A stretch of DNA of 64,000 bases, taken from an uncultured Clostridia bacterium (lineage in GTDB: Bacteria; Bacillota; Clostridia; Christensenellales; Aristaeellaceae). The translations under genes were made by a program, and so were the position numbers. The notes under the pieces are model-generated. The model searched no databases. It was not told the DNA's origin and worked only from the letters and a program-made list of their open reading frames with translations. Within the stretch, counting starts at the first letter, position 1. Each line of letters begins with the position of its first letter. The stretch lies in assembly GCA_946413245.1 (NCBI GenBank), contig CAMKJS010000008.1, positions 1 through 64,000 of the forward strand, read 5' to 3'. Below, piece after piece: positions 44,332 to 52,819 of the stretch.

Positions 44332-44688
44332 TCAGAGAAGAGATCGCGTGGCGACGATATCCGCGCCGGTGTCCAGAATGTTTTTCACGATCACGTCTCC
44401 GGCGTGAACCGGAAGAACCGGACGCACCCGGCTGAGTTCACGCATGACCTCCGGTATGGCATCCTTCGGAACAGGGGAGGCTGTCTTGACCGAAAGCGGG
44501 GTCGGGCTGCCCGGAACCGGCAGCACGGCGGTGATGACGCGCAGAGGCAGCATGCATTCCTGCCGGGCATATTTGTCTCCCCGGGGGCAGGTGTTGCCGG
44601 AAACGGAGAGAACGTCCCCGGCGTCAGACAGCATTACGGTCATCCGGCAGCCGACGGGGCAGTTGATGCAGGTGATGACTTTTTCCAT
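44332..44688 (-). CDS. DUF1667 protein, redox-operon partner
   Basis: A 118-residue cytoplasmic protein whose N-terminus carries the cysteine pattern C-x2-C-x3-C (residues about 7-14, ITCINCPVGCRM) and a fourth cysteine in NTCPRGDKYA, consistent with an iron-sulfur or zinc site. DUF1667 genes are regularly the third member of operons with a GlpA-like and a second FAD oxidoreductase, as here; it may be an electron-transfer subunit. It starts two bases after the stop of the FAD gene. Confidence 0.82.
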   Translation of the reverse strand: MEKVITCINCPVGCRMTVMLSDAGDVLSVSGNTCPRGDKYARQECMLPLRVITAVLPVPGSPTPLSVKTASPVPKDAIPEVMRELSRVRPVLPVHAGDVIVKNILDTGADIVATRSLL

Positions 44689-44690
44689 GA

Positions 44691-45953
44691 TTATTCGGTC
44701 CTTTCAATGCTCACGGTCAGTACAGAATCCGGAAGACGCTGCAGCAGCTCCGCTTTCAGCGTCAGCACAGCCATCTCGCCCGGGGTATAGATCATCGCTT
44801 TCTTCCGCAGGATTTCCTCTCCGCCGCAGCGGACGACCGCCGCGCTGCTCCGGTAAACCCCCGCGGGTCGGAACATCAGATCGATATCGGCAGAGGCGTT
44901 CCGGTGAATCATCTGCGGAACGGTTCCGCGGACGCCGTCTCCGTCCGTGACCTGAATGGTCTCAGCGCCGGCGGCGCCGGAACGGATATATTCCGCGGCG
45001 GCTTTCCCGGCCAGCGCGCTTTCCCGGGAGACGTGATCCACCAGATCGTGCACGTGGAGCACGTTTCCGCAGGCGAAAACGCCGGGAACGCTGGTTTCAA
45101 AATTCTCATTGACGACCGGCCCGGAGGTGGCGGGAGAGAGGCGGACGCCGGCGCCGAGGCTCAGCTCGTTCTCCGGAATCAGGCCGCAGGACAGCAGCAG
45201 CGTATCGCAGTCAAAGCTGATATCCGTGCCGGGAATCGGTTTTCTGTTTTCGTCCACCTGCGAGATGGTAATCCCTTCCAGCCTTTCCCGCCCGCGGATT
45301 TCCGTCACGGTATGATTCAGGTACAGCGGGATGGAATAATCCTGGAGGCACTGGACGATATTCCGGTTCAATCCGGAGGAGTACGGCATGATTTCGACGC
45401 AGGCGAGCACCTCGGCGCCCTGCAGCGTCATCCGGCGGGCCATGATGAGGCCGATATCCCCGGATCCGAGTATCACGACCCGCTTCCCCGGCATCAGTCC
45501 TTCCAGATTGACAAAGCGCTGGGCGGTACCGGCGGAGTAGATGCCGGCGCACCTCGTTCCCGGCGTGCACAAAGCGCCTCGCGGCCTTTCCCGGCAGCCC
45601 ATGGCCAGGATCACCGCCCCGGCCTGATAAATCTGCAGCCCCTCCGACGGCGAAACGCAGGTCACCTTCCGGCCGGAAGAGACGGAAAGGACGGTGGTTC
45701 CGCACCGGATCGGAATATGCAGCTCCATGGCGCGGGCGATATCGCGGTCCGCGTATTCCGGACCGGTCAGCTCCTCCTTAAACCGGTGAAGGCCAAAACC
45801 GTTGTGGATGCACTGGCGGAGAATTCCACCGGGATCCTTTTCCCGCTCCAGAACCAGCAGGGAATCAATCCCGGTTTCTTTCGCGGCGATGGCCGCGGCC
45901 AGGCCGGCGGGTCCCGCTCCGATTACCAGCAGATCAACGCGCTTTTCAGTCAT
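44691..45953 (-). CDS. FAD/NAD(P)-dependent oxidoreductase
   Basis: A 420-residue flavoprotein. The FAD dinucleotide fold is at the N-terminus (VIGAGPAGLAAAIAAKETG). A second dinucleotide fold (VILGSGDIGLIMARRM) lies near residue 155, and VFACGNVLHVHDLVD closes the FAD site. GGILRQCIHNGFG is typical of subfamilies paired with GlpA-like dehydrogenases and DUF1667. It probably passes electrons from the GlpA-like subunit to NAD(P) or a carrier. AAGGAGG precedes the ATG at 45953; the gene overlaps the upstream one by eight bases. Confidence 0.83.
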   Translation of the reverse strand: MTEKRVDLLVIGAGPAGLAAAIAAKETGIDSLLVLEREKDPGGILRQCIHNGFGLHRFKEELTGPEYADRDIARAMELHIPIRCGTTVLSVSSGRKVTCVSPSEGLQIYQAGAVILAMGCRERPRGALCTPGTRCAGIYSAGTAQRFVNLEGLMPGKRVVILGSGDIGLIMARRMTLQGAEVLACVEIMPYSSGLNRNIVQCLQDYSIPLYLNHTVTEIRGRERLEGITISQVDENRKPIPGTDISFDCDTLLLSCGLIPENELSLGAGVRLSPATSGPVVNENFETSVPGVFACGNVLHVHDLVDHVSRESALAGKAAAEYIRSGAAGAETIQVTDGDGVRGTVPQMIHRNASADIDLMFRPAGVYRSSAAVVRCGGEEILRKKAMIYTPGEMAVLTLKAELLQRLPDSVLTVSIERTE

Positions 45954-47415
45954 GGACGCTGCCTCCTTCCAGGAACGACGCAACCGTATCGCAGAGGAGC
46001 CGGCTCTCTCCGCCGTCCTTCGTGATGTTCAGAATATTCTGCTGCAGCTCTTCGGACAGAATATCCATTACCCGCGGCATGCAGAAACCGCCCTGGCACC
46101 GGCCCATTCCCGCCCGGGTCCTGCGCTTGACGCCGTCCACCGTGGTCGCGCCGACGGGCCGGCGAATCGCCCGGCGGATTTCGGCTTCCGTCACCACTTC
46201 GCAGCGGCAGACGATGTTGCCGTACGCGGGATCCCGGAGAACGGCAGCCCGCTGTTCCTCTTCGCTCATTTCCCGGAAGGGCTTATCCGGCGCGGTATAG
46301 GGGACAATCGTCTCATTCACGGAGCAGTGCAGCCATTCGGCAGCCATCCCGGCCAGATCGGCGCCGACGGACGGCGCGGAGGAGAGGCCCGGGCTTTCGA
46401 TTCCCACGGCTTCAAAGGCGCCGGGGCATCCCGCTACCGGTCCGATCAGGAAATCATCCTGCGGAAGATGCGCGCGGATTCCGCTGAAATTGGTGATATT
46501 GGAGCGTACGCTTACCTTCGGCCAGGACAGCGCCGCTTTCCGCAGCACTTCGTCCAGGCCGGCCTGAGTCGTCGCGGTATCCAGCGGATCCTGAATATCC
46601 TCAGCGTTCGGACCGAGAAGAAGATTGCCGTGCACTGTCGGGGAAACGAGGACACCCTTGCCCATGACGGAGGGACACTGGAAAATCGTTCTCCGGAAGG
46701 GGAGAGAGACGGCGTGATCCAGCAGGTAGTACTGGCCGCGGCGGTGCACCATGGTCAGCTTTTCTCCGGACAGCATATTGTGCAGATCGGCGGAAGACGC
46801 GCCGGCGCAGTTTATGAGCGCTTTGCACCGGTATTCGCCGGCACCGGTGCGCACCAGGAAGCCTCCGTCCGGAAGACGCGTGATACCGGTCACCTCTTCG
46901 TTGAAACGGAAGGATACCCCGTTCAGCGCCGCGTCGTCCGCCATGGCGAAGGCCAGTTCGTACGGGCTGACGATTCCGCTGGTGGGAACCGACAGAGCGC
47001 AGAGGACGTCGGGATTCAGCGCCGGTTCCATGGCGAGAAGCTCCGAACGTTCCACGATCCGAAGCTCCTGTACGCCGTTCTGAATACCACGCTGCAGAAG
47101 GTTTTCAAGCGTACGGCGGTCGTTTTCGTCAAAGCCGATGACCAGCGCGCCGCACTGTTCGTACGGAACGGAAAGAGACCGGCAAAGCTCGGGATACATC
47201 GCGGCGCCGCGAACGTTATGGTAAGCCTTGCGAGTCCCGGGGTGCGCGTCGTATCCCGCGTGAACGATACCGCTGTTCGCTTTGGTGGCGCCTTCGGCGA
47301 GATCCGGGCCGCGTTCGAGAACGATCACGGAACAGGCATAGCGGCTCAATGCCCGGGCTGTGGCGCAGCCCGTGATCCCCGCGCCGATCAGAAGAACATC
47401 TGAAGAACAGAGCAT
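45946..47415 (-). CDS. FAD-dependent dehydrogenase, GlpA/LhgO-like, with [2Fe-2S] domain
   Basis: A 489-residue flavoprotein of the DAO family. The FAD fold VLLIGAGITGCATARALSRY opens the protein, followed by GATKANSGIVHAGYDA, a segment shared with anaerobic glycerol-3-phosphate and 2-hydroxyglutarate dehydrogenases. The C-terminal BFD-like domain (CRCEVVTEAEI and GRCQGGFC) binds a [2Fe-2S] cluster. First gene of a three-gene operon, with GGGAGG before its ATG. No glpK or glpF is near, so glycerol-3-phosphate is only one possible substrate. Confidence 0.83.
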   Translation of the reverse strand: MLCSSDVLLIGAGITGCATARALSRYACSVIVLERGPDLAEGATKANSGIVHAGYDAHPGTRKAYHNVRGAAMYPELCRSLSVPYEQCGALVIGFDENDRRTLENLLQRGIQNGVQELRIVERSELLAMEPALNPDVLCALSVPTSGIVSPYELAFAMADDAALNGVSFRFNEEVTGITRLPDGGFLVRTGAGEYRCKALINCAGASSADLHNMLSGEKLTMVHRRGQYYLLDHAVSLPFRRTIFQCPSVMGKGVLVSPTVHGNLLLGPNAEDIQDPLDTATTQAGLDEVLRKAALSWPKVSVRSNITNFSGIRAHLPQDDFLIGPVAGCPGAFEAVGIESPGLSSAPSVGADLAGMAAEWLHCSVNETIVPYTAPDKPFREMSEEEQRAAVLRDPAYGNIVCRCEVVTEAEIRRAIRRPVGATTVDGVKRRTRAGMGRCQGGFCMPRVMDILSEELQQNILNITKDGGESRLLCDTVASFLEGGSVHD

Positions 47416-47444
47416 AAAAAAAGCCTCCCTTTTTTCCTGTCCTC

Positions 47445-47474
47445 ATTCTACCATACTCCGGCCCCTTCAGGCAA
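47445..47474 (-). promoter_or_regulatory. Promoter of the GlpA-like redox operon
   Basis: On the minus strand TTGCCT (47469-47474), an 18-base spacer and TAGAAT (47445-47450) with TGG in front. It reads away from the dapF-operon promoter. Confidence 0.65.
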
Positions 47475-47475
47475 C

Positions 47476-47497
47476 GCCGTTTCATGCATGAAGCGGC
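47476..47497. promoter_or_regulatory. 22-base near-perfect palindrome, candidate operator
   Basis: GCCGTTTCATG and CATGAAGCGGC are complementary at ten of eleven positions. The dyad abuts the -35 of the redox operon and lies between the two divergent promoters, a place typical of an activator or repressor site. No regulator gene is adjacent. Confidence 0.5.
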
Positions 47498-47533
47498 AGA
47501 AAAATAGGCATTTCTATCTCTCCGATTCGATTG

Positions 47534-47562
47534 TTGCGCGGGATGGACCGGAATGGTATAAT
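47534..47562 (+). promoter_or_regulatory. Promoter of the coiled-coil/membrane protein/dapF operon
   Basis: TTGCGC (47534-47539), a 17-base spacer and TATAAT (47557-47562) with TGG in front (extended -10). The AAAGGAGGTG ribosome site lies about 10 bases after the -10, so the leader is very short. Confidence 0.75.
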
Positions 47563-47587
47563 TCAGGATGCAAAGGAGGTGGGTGCA

Positions 47588-48040
47588 ATGTCCGAAAAAA
47601 CCGTGCTGGCTGAGAACAAGCCGAAGAAGCTGTGGGACGGTGCCCTGAAAATGGTCAAGGGTGAAAACACGACCCAGCTGATTGAACAATTCACCTCTGA
47701 AATGACGCTGGTGGCGGAAGGCCTGTACGACGATCAGGTGAAGCTGCGCCGGAATGTGGACCAGATGATGACCGAGGAGGATCAGCGAATCCAGAAGCTG
47801 GAGAGCAGAATTCAGCTGCTGGAGTCCGCGCTGGACGAAGAGCGCGCGGCCCACGACCGGGATCTGACAGAAACAAGGAACAGGCTGGCTTCCCTGGAGA
47901 AGAAAACAGCGGAGCAGGCCAAAGAAAAAAAGAGCGGAAAGGATACGGCGAAGCGGAGCATCATCCGGGATCTGACCTGGCTGGTCGGCATTGCTGCCGG
48001 AGCCTGGATTATCGTAACCATCCTGCATATGATCCATTAA
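47588..48040 (+). CDS. Tail-anchored coiled-coil protein, function unknown
   Basis: A 150-residue protein. Residues about 55-115 form a long coiled coil rich in Glu, Gln, Lys and Arg (RIQKLESRIQLLESALDEER). A hydrophobic helix at the C-terminus (WLVGIAAGAWIIVTILHMI) would anchor it in the membrane with the bulk in the cytoplasm. No named family recognised. AAAGGAGGTG lies about 6 bases before the ATG at 47588. It is the first gene of an operon with the next membrane protein and dapF. Confidence 0.72.
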   Translation: MSEKTVLAENKPKKLWDGALKMVKGENTTQLIEQFTSEMTLVAEGLYDDQVKLRRNVDQMMTEEDQRIQKLESRIQLLESALDEERAAHDRDLTETRNRLASLEKKTAEQAKEKKSGKDTAKRSIIRDLTWLVGIAAGAWIIVTILHMIH

Positions 48041-48070
48041 TCCGAAACGGGGAAAGAGGGTCTGAAAGCC

Positions 48071-48592
48071 ATGAAAACCTATGAGGAAATGATCAAAGAT
48101 TATAAAAAGCGTCAGCATGATACGGTCGTGGATACCCTGGCGGCCGGCCTGACCTATATGGACGAGATTGCCGTGGATACCGGGCTGCTGGAGGAAACCG
48201 GCATCTGGGCGGAGCTGACGGAAAGCGTATCCGGCCTGCTGCCCTTCGTGATTATTTCCATCAGCGAAGGGAGCAAGGTGCTCCTGGGAAGAAAACCGGG
48301 GAAAACCGGCCTGAAGGACGGAACGTACCGGATGGTCAAAACCGGCGCCGCGATGGGAGTCGGCGCGGCGGTTACAGGGCTGACAGGTTTCTGGGCCGCG
48401 ATCCCGGTGACCATGGGCGTGCGCGCGCTTTTCGACCGGTACCGGAGCAAAACCCTGACCGGCGTCCGCGTACAGGGCCGGATCAACCGGCTGCGGGATC
48501 TGAACGCCGCGATCCGGAAACCGGAGACGGAGCCGGAACAGGCGGAATATTTCCCGGGGGAGACGCTGGCTGTGACGGGACAGGTGGAATAA
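48071..48592 (+). CDS. Small membrane protein, function unknown
   Basis: A 173-residue protein with two hydrophobic stretches: about residues 56-75 (LLPFVIISISEGSKVLLG) and 92-116 (a Gly/Ala-rich segment, TGAAMGVGAAVTGLTGFWAA). The N-terminus looks helical and charged, the C-terminus is soluble and acidic. No known family or catalytic motif was seen. It lies 30 bases after the tail-anchored gene and 30 bases before dapF, so the three genes are probably co-transcribed. Confidence 0.65.
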   Translation: MKTYEEMIKDYKKRQHDTVVDTLAAGLTYMDEIAVDTGLLEETGIWAELTESVSGLLPFVIISISEGSKVLLGRKPGKTGLKDGTYRMVKTGAAMGVGAAVTGLTGFWAAIPVTMGVRALFDRYRSKTLTGVRVQGRINRLRDLNAAIRKPETEPEQAEYFPGETLAVTGQVE

Positions 48593-48622
48593 ACCAGGAC
48601 GACCGGAAAGGATATGGCGCCT

Positions 48623-49468
48623 ATGCTGTTTACCAAAATGCAGGGAATCGGGAACGACTATGTCTATATCAACTGCATGGAGAAAACGCCCGAAAACCCG
48701 GGAAAGCTGGCCGTAACGATCAGCAACCGTCACTTCGGTGTGGGAAGCGACGGCCTTGTGCTGATCTGTCCCTGTGAAGAGGCGGACTTTCAGATGCGCA
48801 TGTTCAACGCGGACGGAAGTGAATCCGAAATGTGCGGAAACGCCTCCCGGTGCGTCGGCAAATATGTGTATGAGCGCGGGCTGACGGATAAACGGACCAT
48901 ACGGCTGAAGACAGGGGCCGGGATCCGCATTCTGGAGCTGAAGGTGGCAGACGGGAAGGTTTCCTCCGTTCGGGTGGATATGGGGGAACCGATCCTGAAA
49001 CCGGAGAAGATTCCGGTGCTGGCGGAAGGGGATACCGCCCTGGCGGTACCGCTGACCGTTCTGGGGGAAAGTATGACGGCGGCCTGTGTCAGCATGGGGA
49101 ATCCGCACGCTGTGTTTTTCGTCGAAAACGCGGATGCTTTTCCGGTGCAGGTATACGGGCCCGAAATCGAAACCCGGCCGGTTTTTCCGGCGCGGGTCAA
49201 CGCGGAGTTCGCGACCGTTCTGAACAGAAAGCATTTACGAATGCGCGTATGGGAACGGGGCTCCGGGGAGACGATGGCATGCGGCACCGGAGCCTGCGCG
49301 ACGTTTGCGGCAGGCGTTCTGACCGGCCGCTGCGACCGGGAAATCACCATGACGCTGAACGGCGGGGATCTCCGGCTGTGCTGGGACCGGGAAACAGGTC
49401 ATATTTTCCAGGAAGGGCCGGCTGAATTTGTTTTTGACGGGGACTTTATTCTCCCAGAAGAAGCCTGA
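48623..49468 (+). CDS. dapF: Diaminopimelate epimerase
   Basis: A 281-residue cofactor-free epimerase converting LL- to meso-diaminopimelate for lysine and peptidoglycan. The N-terminus FTKMQGIGNDYV, the first active cysteine in MCGNASRC and the second in ACGTGACA identify it. The ATG at 48623 is preferred because AAAGGA (48607-48612) lies 10 bases away, while the ATG at 48614 is almost on top of it. Its last 23 bases overlap the convergent secreted-protein gene. Confidence 0.93.
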   Translation: MLFTKMQGIGNDYVYINCMEKTPENPGKLAVTISNRHFGVGSDGLVLICPCEEADFQMRMFNADGSESEMCGNASRCVGKYVYERGLTDKRTIRLKTGAGIRILELKVADGKVSSVRVDMGEPILKPEKIPVLAEGDTALAVPLTVLGESMTAACVSMGNPHAVFFVENADAFPVQVYGPEIETRPVFPARVNAEFATVLNRKHLRMRVWERGSGETMACGTGACATFAAGVLTGRCDREITMTLNGGDLRLCWDRETGHIFQEGPAEFVFDGDFILPEEA

Positions 49469-50846
49469 AAATACCGGAATCGGTCAGATCGTCCAGGAAT
49501 TCCTGATACGCGGCCGCAGGCAGTTCGGCGGCAAAGGGAAGGATGTTCTGCAGGAGCGGCCGGACGGTGCTGCCGACAAACTCGTACAGGTTGGAATCAC
49601 CGACTGAAAAAAAGTTCATATACTGAACGGCCCATGCAACCGTGTAAACGGGAATGGGCTTTTTTTCTGCCGGCAGAATGCTGCCGGTCACGTTCAGCAG
49701 AACGGGCTGGCCGGAAGCGGAAGCGTCCCGGACGGACAGAAGAAAGGCACCGGATTCTTCACATTTCAGCTCCGCGTTCCAGTCCGCCTGCGGCAGCAGG
49801 ACGCCGTTCTGGGTGATCTCGGCGGTAAAGCTGTTTTCCAGAAGCCAGCGCTGCGGCAGGGTGATCAGGGCGCGCAGGTCCAGAAGCGAAAGGGGATCGG
49901 CGCCGCTTTCCCGCGTGTATCCGATCTGCAGGTTAATTTTCCGCCCGGGCATCCGGGAATCGGTTTCGGAGACATACAGCATCCGGGGGACAAATCCGCT
50001 TTCCGTAGCCGGCAGGTTCGTGCTGAAGCCGAACTGATCCCTGTTCGTTTCGGATTGAAACAGAATCCGGTCTGTTTCACTGCGCCAGACTGTCGTGTTT
50101 TCCGTATTTTCCACGTGAACGGAGCCGTTTTCCCCGAAAAGATTCCGCAGATAATCGGGAATCGCGGAAAGCTCCTGATCCAGGAGACCCTGATACTCAC
50201 TGCCGACAGACAGGCAGGAAAACCAGGTTCTCAGCCGGATATCTTCCTCCGGCAGAGCGGACAGCGCATCAGTCAGCGGGCTGAGTTCCTCCGGAGACAG
50301 TTCGGCGGACCCGGAAACAGAAGGAGCATTTTGCTCCCACGCGCTCAGAACGCCCGCGAAGGCTGTGCGGATACAGTACGGTACGAAAGAAACAAACCAG
50401 GGACGGAATACACGAAAACGGCTGTAGGTTTTCAGTGCGAATTCCGTCAGCGCCAGATTGTTGAAGAAGAGGCCGTTTTCCCCCAGTACCGGGGAGAAAA
50501 GCACCAGATGAGAGGGAAGGCCGGCCAGGCGGAAAGAAATGCCGGCTTCCGGACGGCTGACGGGGATCACGGCTCCCTCGATCTCGATGCTTTTATCCTC
50601 AAAGCTGCCTTCGCCGTCGGCGATATAAACGGTTCCGCGGATGTGGATGCTTTTCAGGAGCTCGGCATATCCGCGCAGCCCGGATTCCTTTTGCAGCGGA
50701 AAAGCATCCGGAAACAGCTCGAAATACAGATCAAACGAAAAGCCCGAAGATGACGTCATCTCCAGGGCGATTTCCTCCGCCTGCGCGGGCACGCACAAAA
50801 GCATGATTGATAGAATCATCAGCACAAGAAAGCTTTTTTTGATCAT
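49446..50846 (-). CDS. Secreted protein of unknown function
   Basis: A 466-residue protein with a typical signal peptide (core LVLMILSIMLLCV, cleavage likely after AQA). The mature part looks beta-rich, has no transmembrane helix and no catalytic motif I can name. It follows the CHAP hydrolase gene by 12 bases on the same strand, so both are probably one operon and may act together at the cell surface. Its 3' end overlaps dapF by 23 bases in convergent orientation. Confidence 0.72.
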   Translation of the reverse strand: MIKKSFLVLMILSIMLLCVPAQAEEIALEMTSSSGFSFDLYFELFPDAFPLQKESGLRGYAELLKSIHIRGTVYIADGEGSFEDKSIEIEGAVIPVSRPEAGISFRLAGLPSHLVLFSPVLGENGLFFNNLALTEFALKTYSRFRVFRPWFVSFVPYCIRTAFAGVLSAWEQNAPSVSGSAELSPEELSPLTDALSALPEEDIRLRTWFSCLSVGSEYQGLLDQELSAIPDYLRNLFGENGSVHVENTENTTVWRSETDRILFQSETNRDQFGFSTNLPATESGFVPRMLYVSETDSRMPGRKINLQIGYTRESGADPLSLLDLRALITLPQRWLLENSFTAEITQNGVLLPQADWNAELKCEESGAFLLSVRDASASGQPVLLNVTGSILPAEKKPIPVYTVAWAVQYMNFFSVGDSNLYEFVGSTVRPLLQNILPFAAELPAAAYQEFLDDLTDSGIFRLLLGE

Positions 50847-50858
50847 GGGGTACTCCTG

Positions 50859-51779
50859 TCAGTCGTCTTCATCCATCACGATCCAGTTCGCGGGGTCTTC
50901 GTCCTGCCTGGCTTCCACTTCCTGATCCAGCAGCTGCTGGGTCTGGATATTCGCGATTCCGGAGGGACGCAGGGAATGATCCGCCTGAAAAGCTTTCACC
51001 GCGTCCGCCGTGGGGTATCCGAAAATCCCGTTTTCCTCCTCCGCCGGAAGATACCCGAGGTAAATCAGCTTCTGCTGCAGCTGCCGCACCTTTTCCCCCT
51101 GATTTCCGCCGGACATGGTAATGTCCGCCACATCGTGGACAGTGCCGTATCCGAGAATGCGGCTGTAATTCAGGTCATATACGTCTCTCGCGACAGAAGA
51201 GGGCTTGTTGCCCTCGATCACATGAATCCAGACCTGGCCGTTTTCATCCCGGGTGCAGTATTCCACCAGCGCGACATGATCGGTATCCTGATCGCTCGTC
51301 CAGGTAAAGAAGATCCAGTCCCCGGGCTGGGGAATATAGTCTCCGGACTGGATAAAGGAGGACCGGCCCTTCAGCCACTGATACCCCCATTCGTCAATCG
51401 GGCCCTTCCGGATTACATACCGGCCGGCCCGGATAAACCAGGCCCGCCCGGTGTTCGAGCTGGAATACCGGGGATATACGCGGTTCAGGAGAGAAGTGCC
51501 GTACAGGGTGTCCACCTGGTTTACGCACCAGCACTGGAACTCCGCGCACCACTGGCAGTAGGGATCTCCGGCCCATTCGCCGTACTTCGTCCATCCGTGC
51601 GCTTCCTCAGTGTATCCCACCTCTCCGGAGGCAACCTGAAGAAGAAGCGTTACATAATCAGGCACCGGCCATTCGGGCGGAATGACGGTCTCTTCGGATT
51701 TCGCCGCGGAGTGCGGAAAAAGCAGGCAGAGTATGCCCAAAACAGCGGCAAGACAGGACAGCATTCTGTGATTACGCAT
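50859..51779 (-). CDS. Secreted CHAP-domain amidase with peptidoglycan-binding domain
   Basis: A 306-residue cell-wall hydrolase. The signal peptide (ending near SAA) precedes a CHAP/NlpC-like domain at about residues 45-220: catalytic C78 in QWCAEFQCWC, H168 in DHVALVEY and the GDWIFF strand. A PG_binding_1 domain spans about 225-290 (VRQLQQKLIYLGYL, GYPTADAVKAFQ). The C-terminal tail is acidic. Expected to cut cross-link peptides or amide bonds of peptidoglycan. It is transcribed from its own extended -10 promoter. Confidence 0.85.
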   Translation of the reverse strand: MRNHRMLSCLAAVLGILCLLFPHSAAKSEETVIPPEWPVPDYVTLLLQVASGEVGYTEEAHGWTKYGEWAGDPYCQWCAEFQCWCVNQVDTLYGTSLLNRVYPRYSSSNTGRAWFIRAGRYVIRKGPIDEWGYQWLKGRSSFIQSGDYIPQPGDWIFFTWTSDQDTDHVALVEYCTRDENGQVWIHVIEGNKPSSVARDVYDLNYSRILGYGTVHDVADITMSGGNQGEKVRQLQQKLIYLGYLPAEEENGIFGYPTADAVKAFQADHSLRPSGIANIQTQQLLDQEVEARQDEDPANWIVMDEDD

Positions 51780-51799
51780 GATCAGAACCTCCGCCGGAT

Positions 51800-51828
51800 A
51801 TTATACCAGAAGAGAATCGGAAACACAA
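51800..51828 (-). promoter_or_regulatory. Promoter of the CHAP hydrolase operon
   Basis: On the minus strand TTGTGT (51823-51828), a 17-base spacer and TATAAT (51800-51805) with TGG in front. Its -35 begins two bases after the T-run of the rplL terminator. Confidence 0.75.
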
Positions 51829-51829
51829 G

Positions 51830-51855
51830 AAAAGCGGGCGCGTTTCCGCGCCCGC
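51830..51855 (-). terminator. Rho-independent terminator of rplJ-rplL
   Basis: A nine-base GC stem GCGGGCGCG / CGCGCCCGC (51834-51842 and 51847-51855) with a four-base loop, followed on the minus strand by TTTTCTT. It lies 16 bases after rplL. Confidence 0.9.
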
Positions 51856-51871
51856 CCGGATGAAGGCGGAA

Positions 51872-52240
51872 TTACTTGATTTCCACTTCGGCGCCCACAG
51901 CCTTGAACTGCTCGGCGATCTTCTCGGCTTCTTCCTTGGAAACAGCTTCCTTGATGGTCTTGGGAGCGGATTCCACGATTTCCTTGGCTTCCTTCAGGCC
52001 CAGGCCGGAAACGACTTCACGCACGACCTTAATAACCTTGATCTTCTCGGAGCCGGCGCTCTTCAGAACGACGTCGAACTCAGTCTTTTCTTCTTCAGCG
52101 GCAGCGGCAGCGGGAGCAGCGGCACCGGCCACGGCGATGGCGCCGGTCACACCGAACTTTTCCTTCAGTTCGTCAACGAGTTCCTTCACCTGAAGCAGAG
52201 TCATGGACTCAATGGCTTCAATAATTTCCTGATTCGTCAT
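51872..52240 (-). CDS. rplL: 50S ribosomal protein L7/L12
   Basis: A 122-residue stalk protein that recruits translation factors. The N-terminal dimerisation helices ([20 protein letters not shown]), an Ala-rich hinge and the C-terminal factor-binding domain ([18 protein letters not shown]) are clear. AGGAGG lies about 8 bases before the ATG. It follows rplJ by 55 bases and is the last gene before the terminator. Confidence 0.96.
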   Translation of the reverse strand: MTNQEIIEAIESMTLLQVKELVDELKEKFGVTGAIAVAGAAAPAAAAAEEEKTEFDVVLKSAGSEKIKVIKVVREVVSGLGLKEAKEIVESAPKTIKEAVSKEEAEKIAEQFKAVGAEVEIK

Positions 52241-52295
52241 GAGATTATCCTCCTAAATTTCTTTTCATGCGGCCGGAATCAGGCCGCGGCAGGGA

Positions 52296-52796
52296 TTAAG
52301 CGGCTTCTTTCTTTTCGGCGATCTGATCGAGAACGGCGACGAGACCGGATACGGGAGACTGCAGACAGCCTACCAGCGTAGCCAGCAGTTCCTCGCGGCT
52401 CGGAGTCGCGGCCAGATTCTTGACGGCGTTGAGGTCCAGCGCTTCGGTGCCCATCAGACCTCCCTTGATTTCAAGGGACGTCAGCTTGTTCTTATCGATG
52501 AAGGAAGAAATAATCTTCGGGGCGGACGTAACGTCCTTCTCACCGAAAACAAACGCGTTGGGCCCTTCCAGCAGATGATCCAGGCCTTCGATCTTGAGTT
52601 CATCCAGGGCGCGGGCGACCAGCCGGTTCTTCAGAACACAGTAATGCACCGCGTTCTCACGGCACTGCTTGCGCAGCTCGGTAACCTGCTCCACCGTCAG
52701 CCCGCTGAAGGAGCAAATGACGACGGATTCAGCGTTCCTGAACTTCTCAATGATTTCGGAAACGACCTGCTTTTTGGCTTCGAGATTGCTGCTCAT
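52296..52796 (-). CDS. rplJ: 50S ribosomal protein L10
   Basis: A 166-residue base of the L12 stalk. The N-terminus KKQVVSEIIEKFRNAESVVI and the segments LTVEQVTELRKQCREN and VLKNRLVARAL are standard. L10 represses its own operon by binding the leader RNA upstream, which is present here. AGGAGG lies 11 bases before the ATG. rplK, rplA and rpoB do not flank the gene pair in this window. Confidence 0.95.
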   Translation of the reverse strand: MSSNLEAKKQVVSEIIEKFRNAESVVICSFSGLTVEQVTELRKQCRENAVHYCVLKNRLVARALDELKIEGLDHLLEGPNAFVFGEKDVTSAPKIISSFIDKNKLTSLEIKGGLMGTEALDLNAVKNLAATPSREELLATLVGCLQSPVSGLVAVLDQIAEKKEAA

Positions 52797-52819
52797 GCTT
52801 CATTGCACCTCCTGACCGG

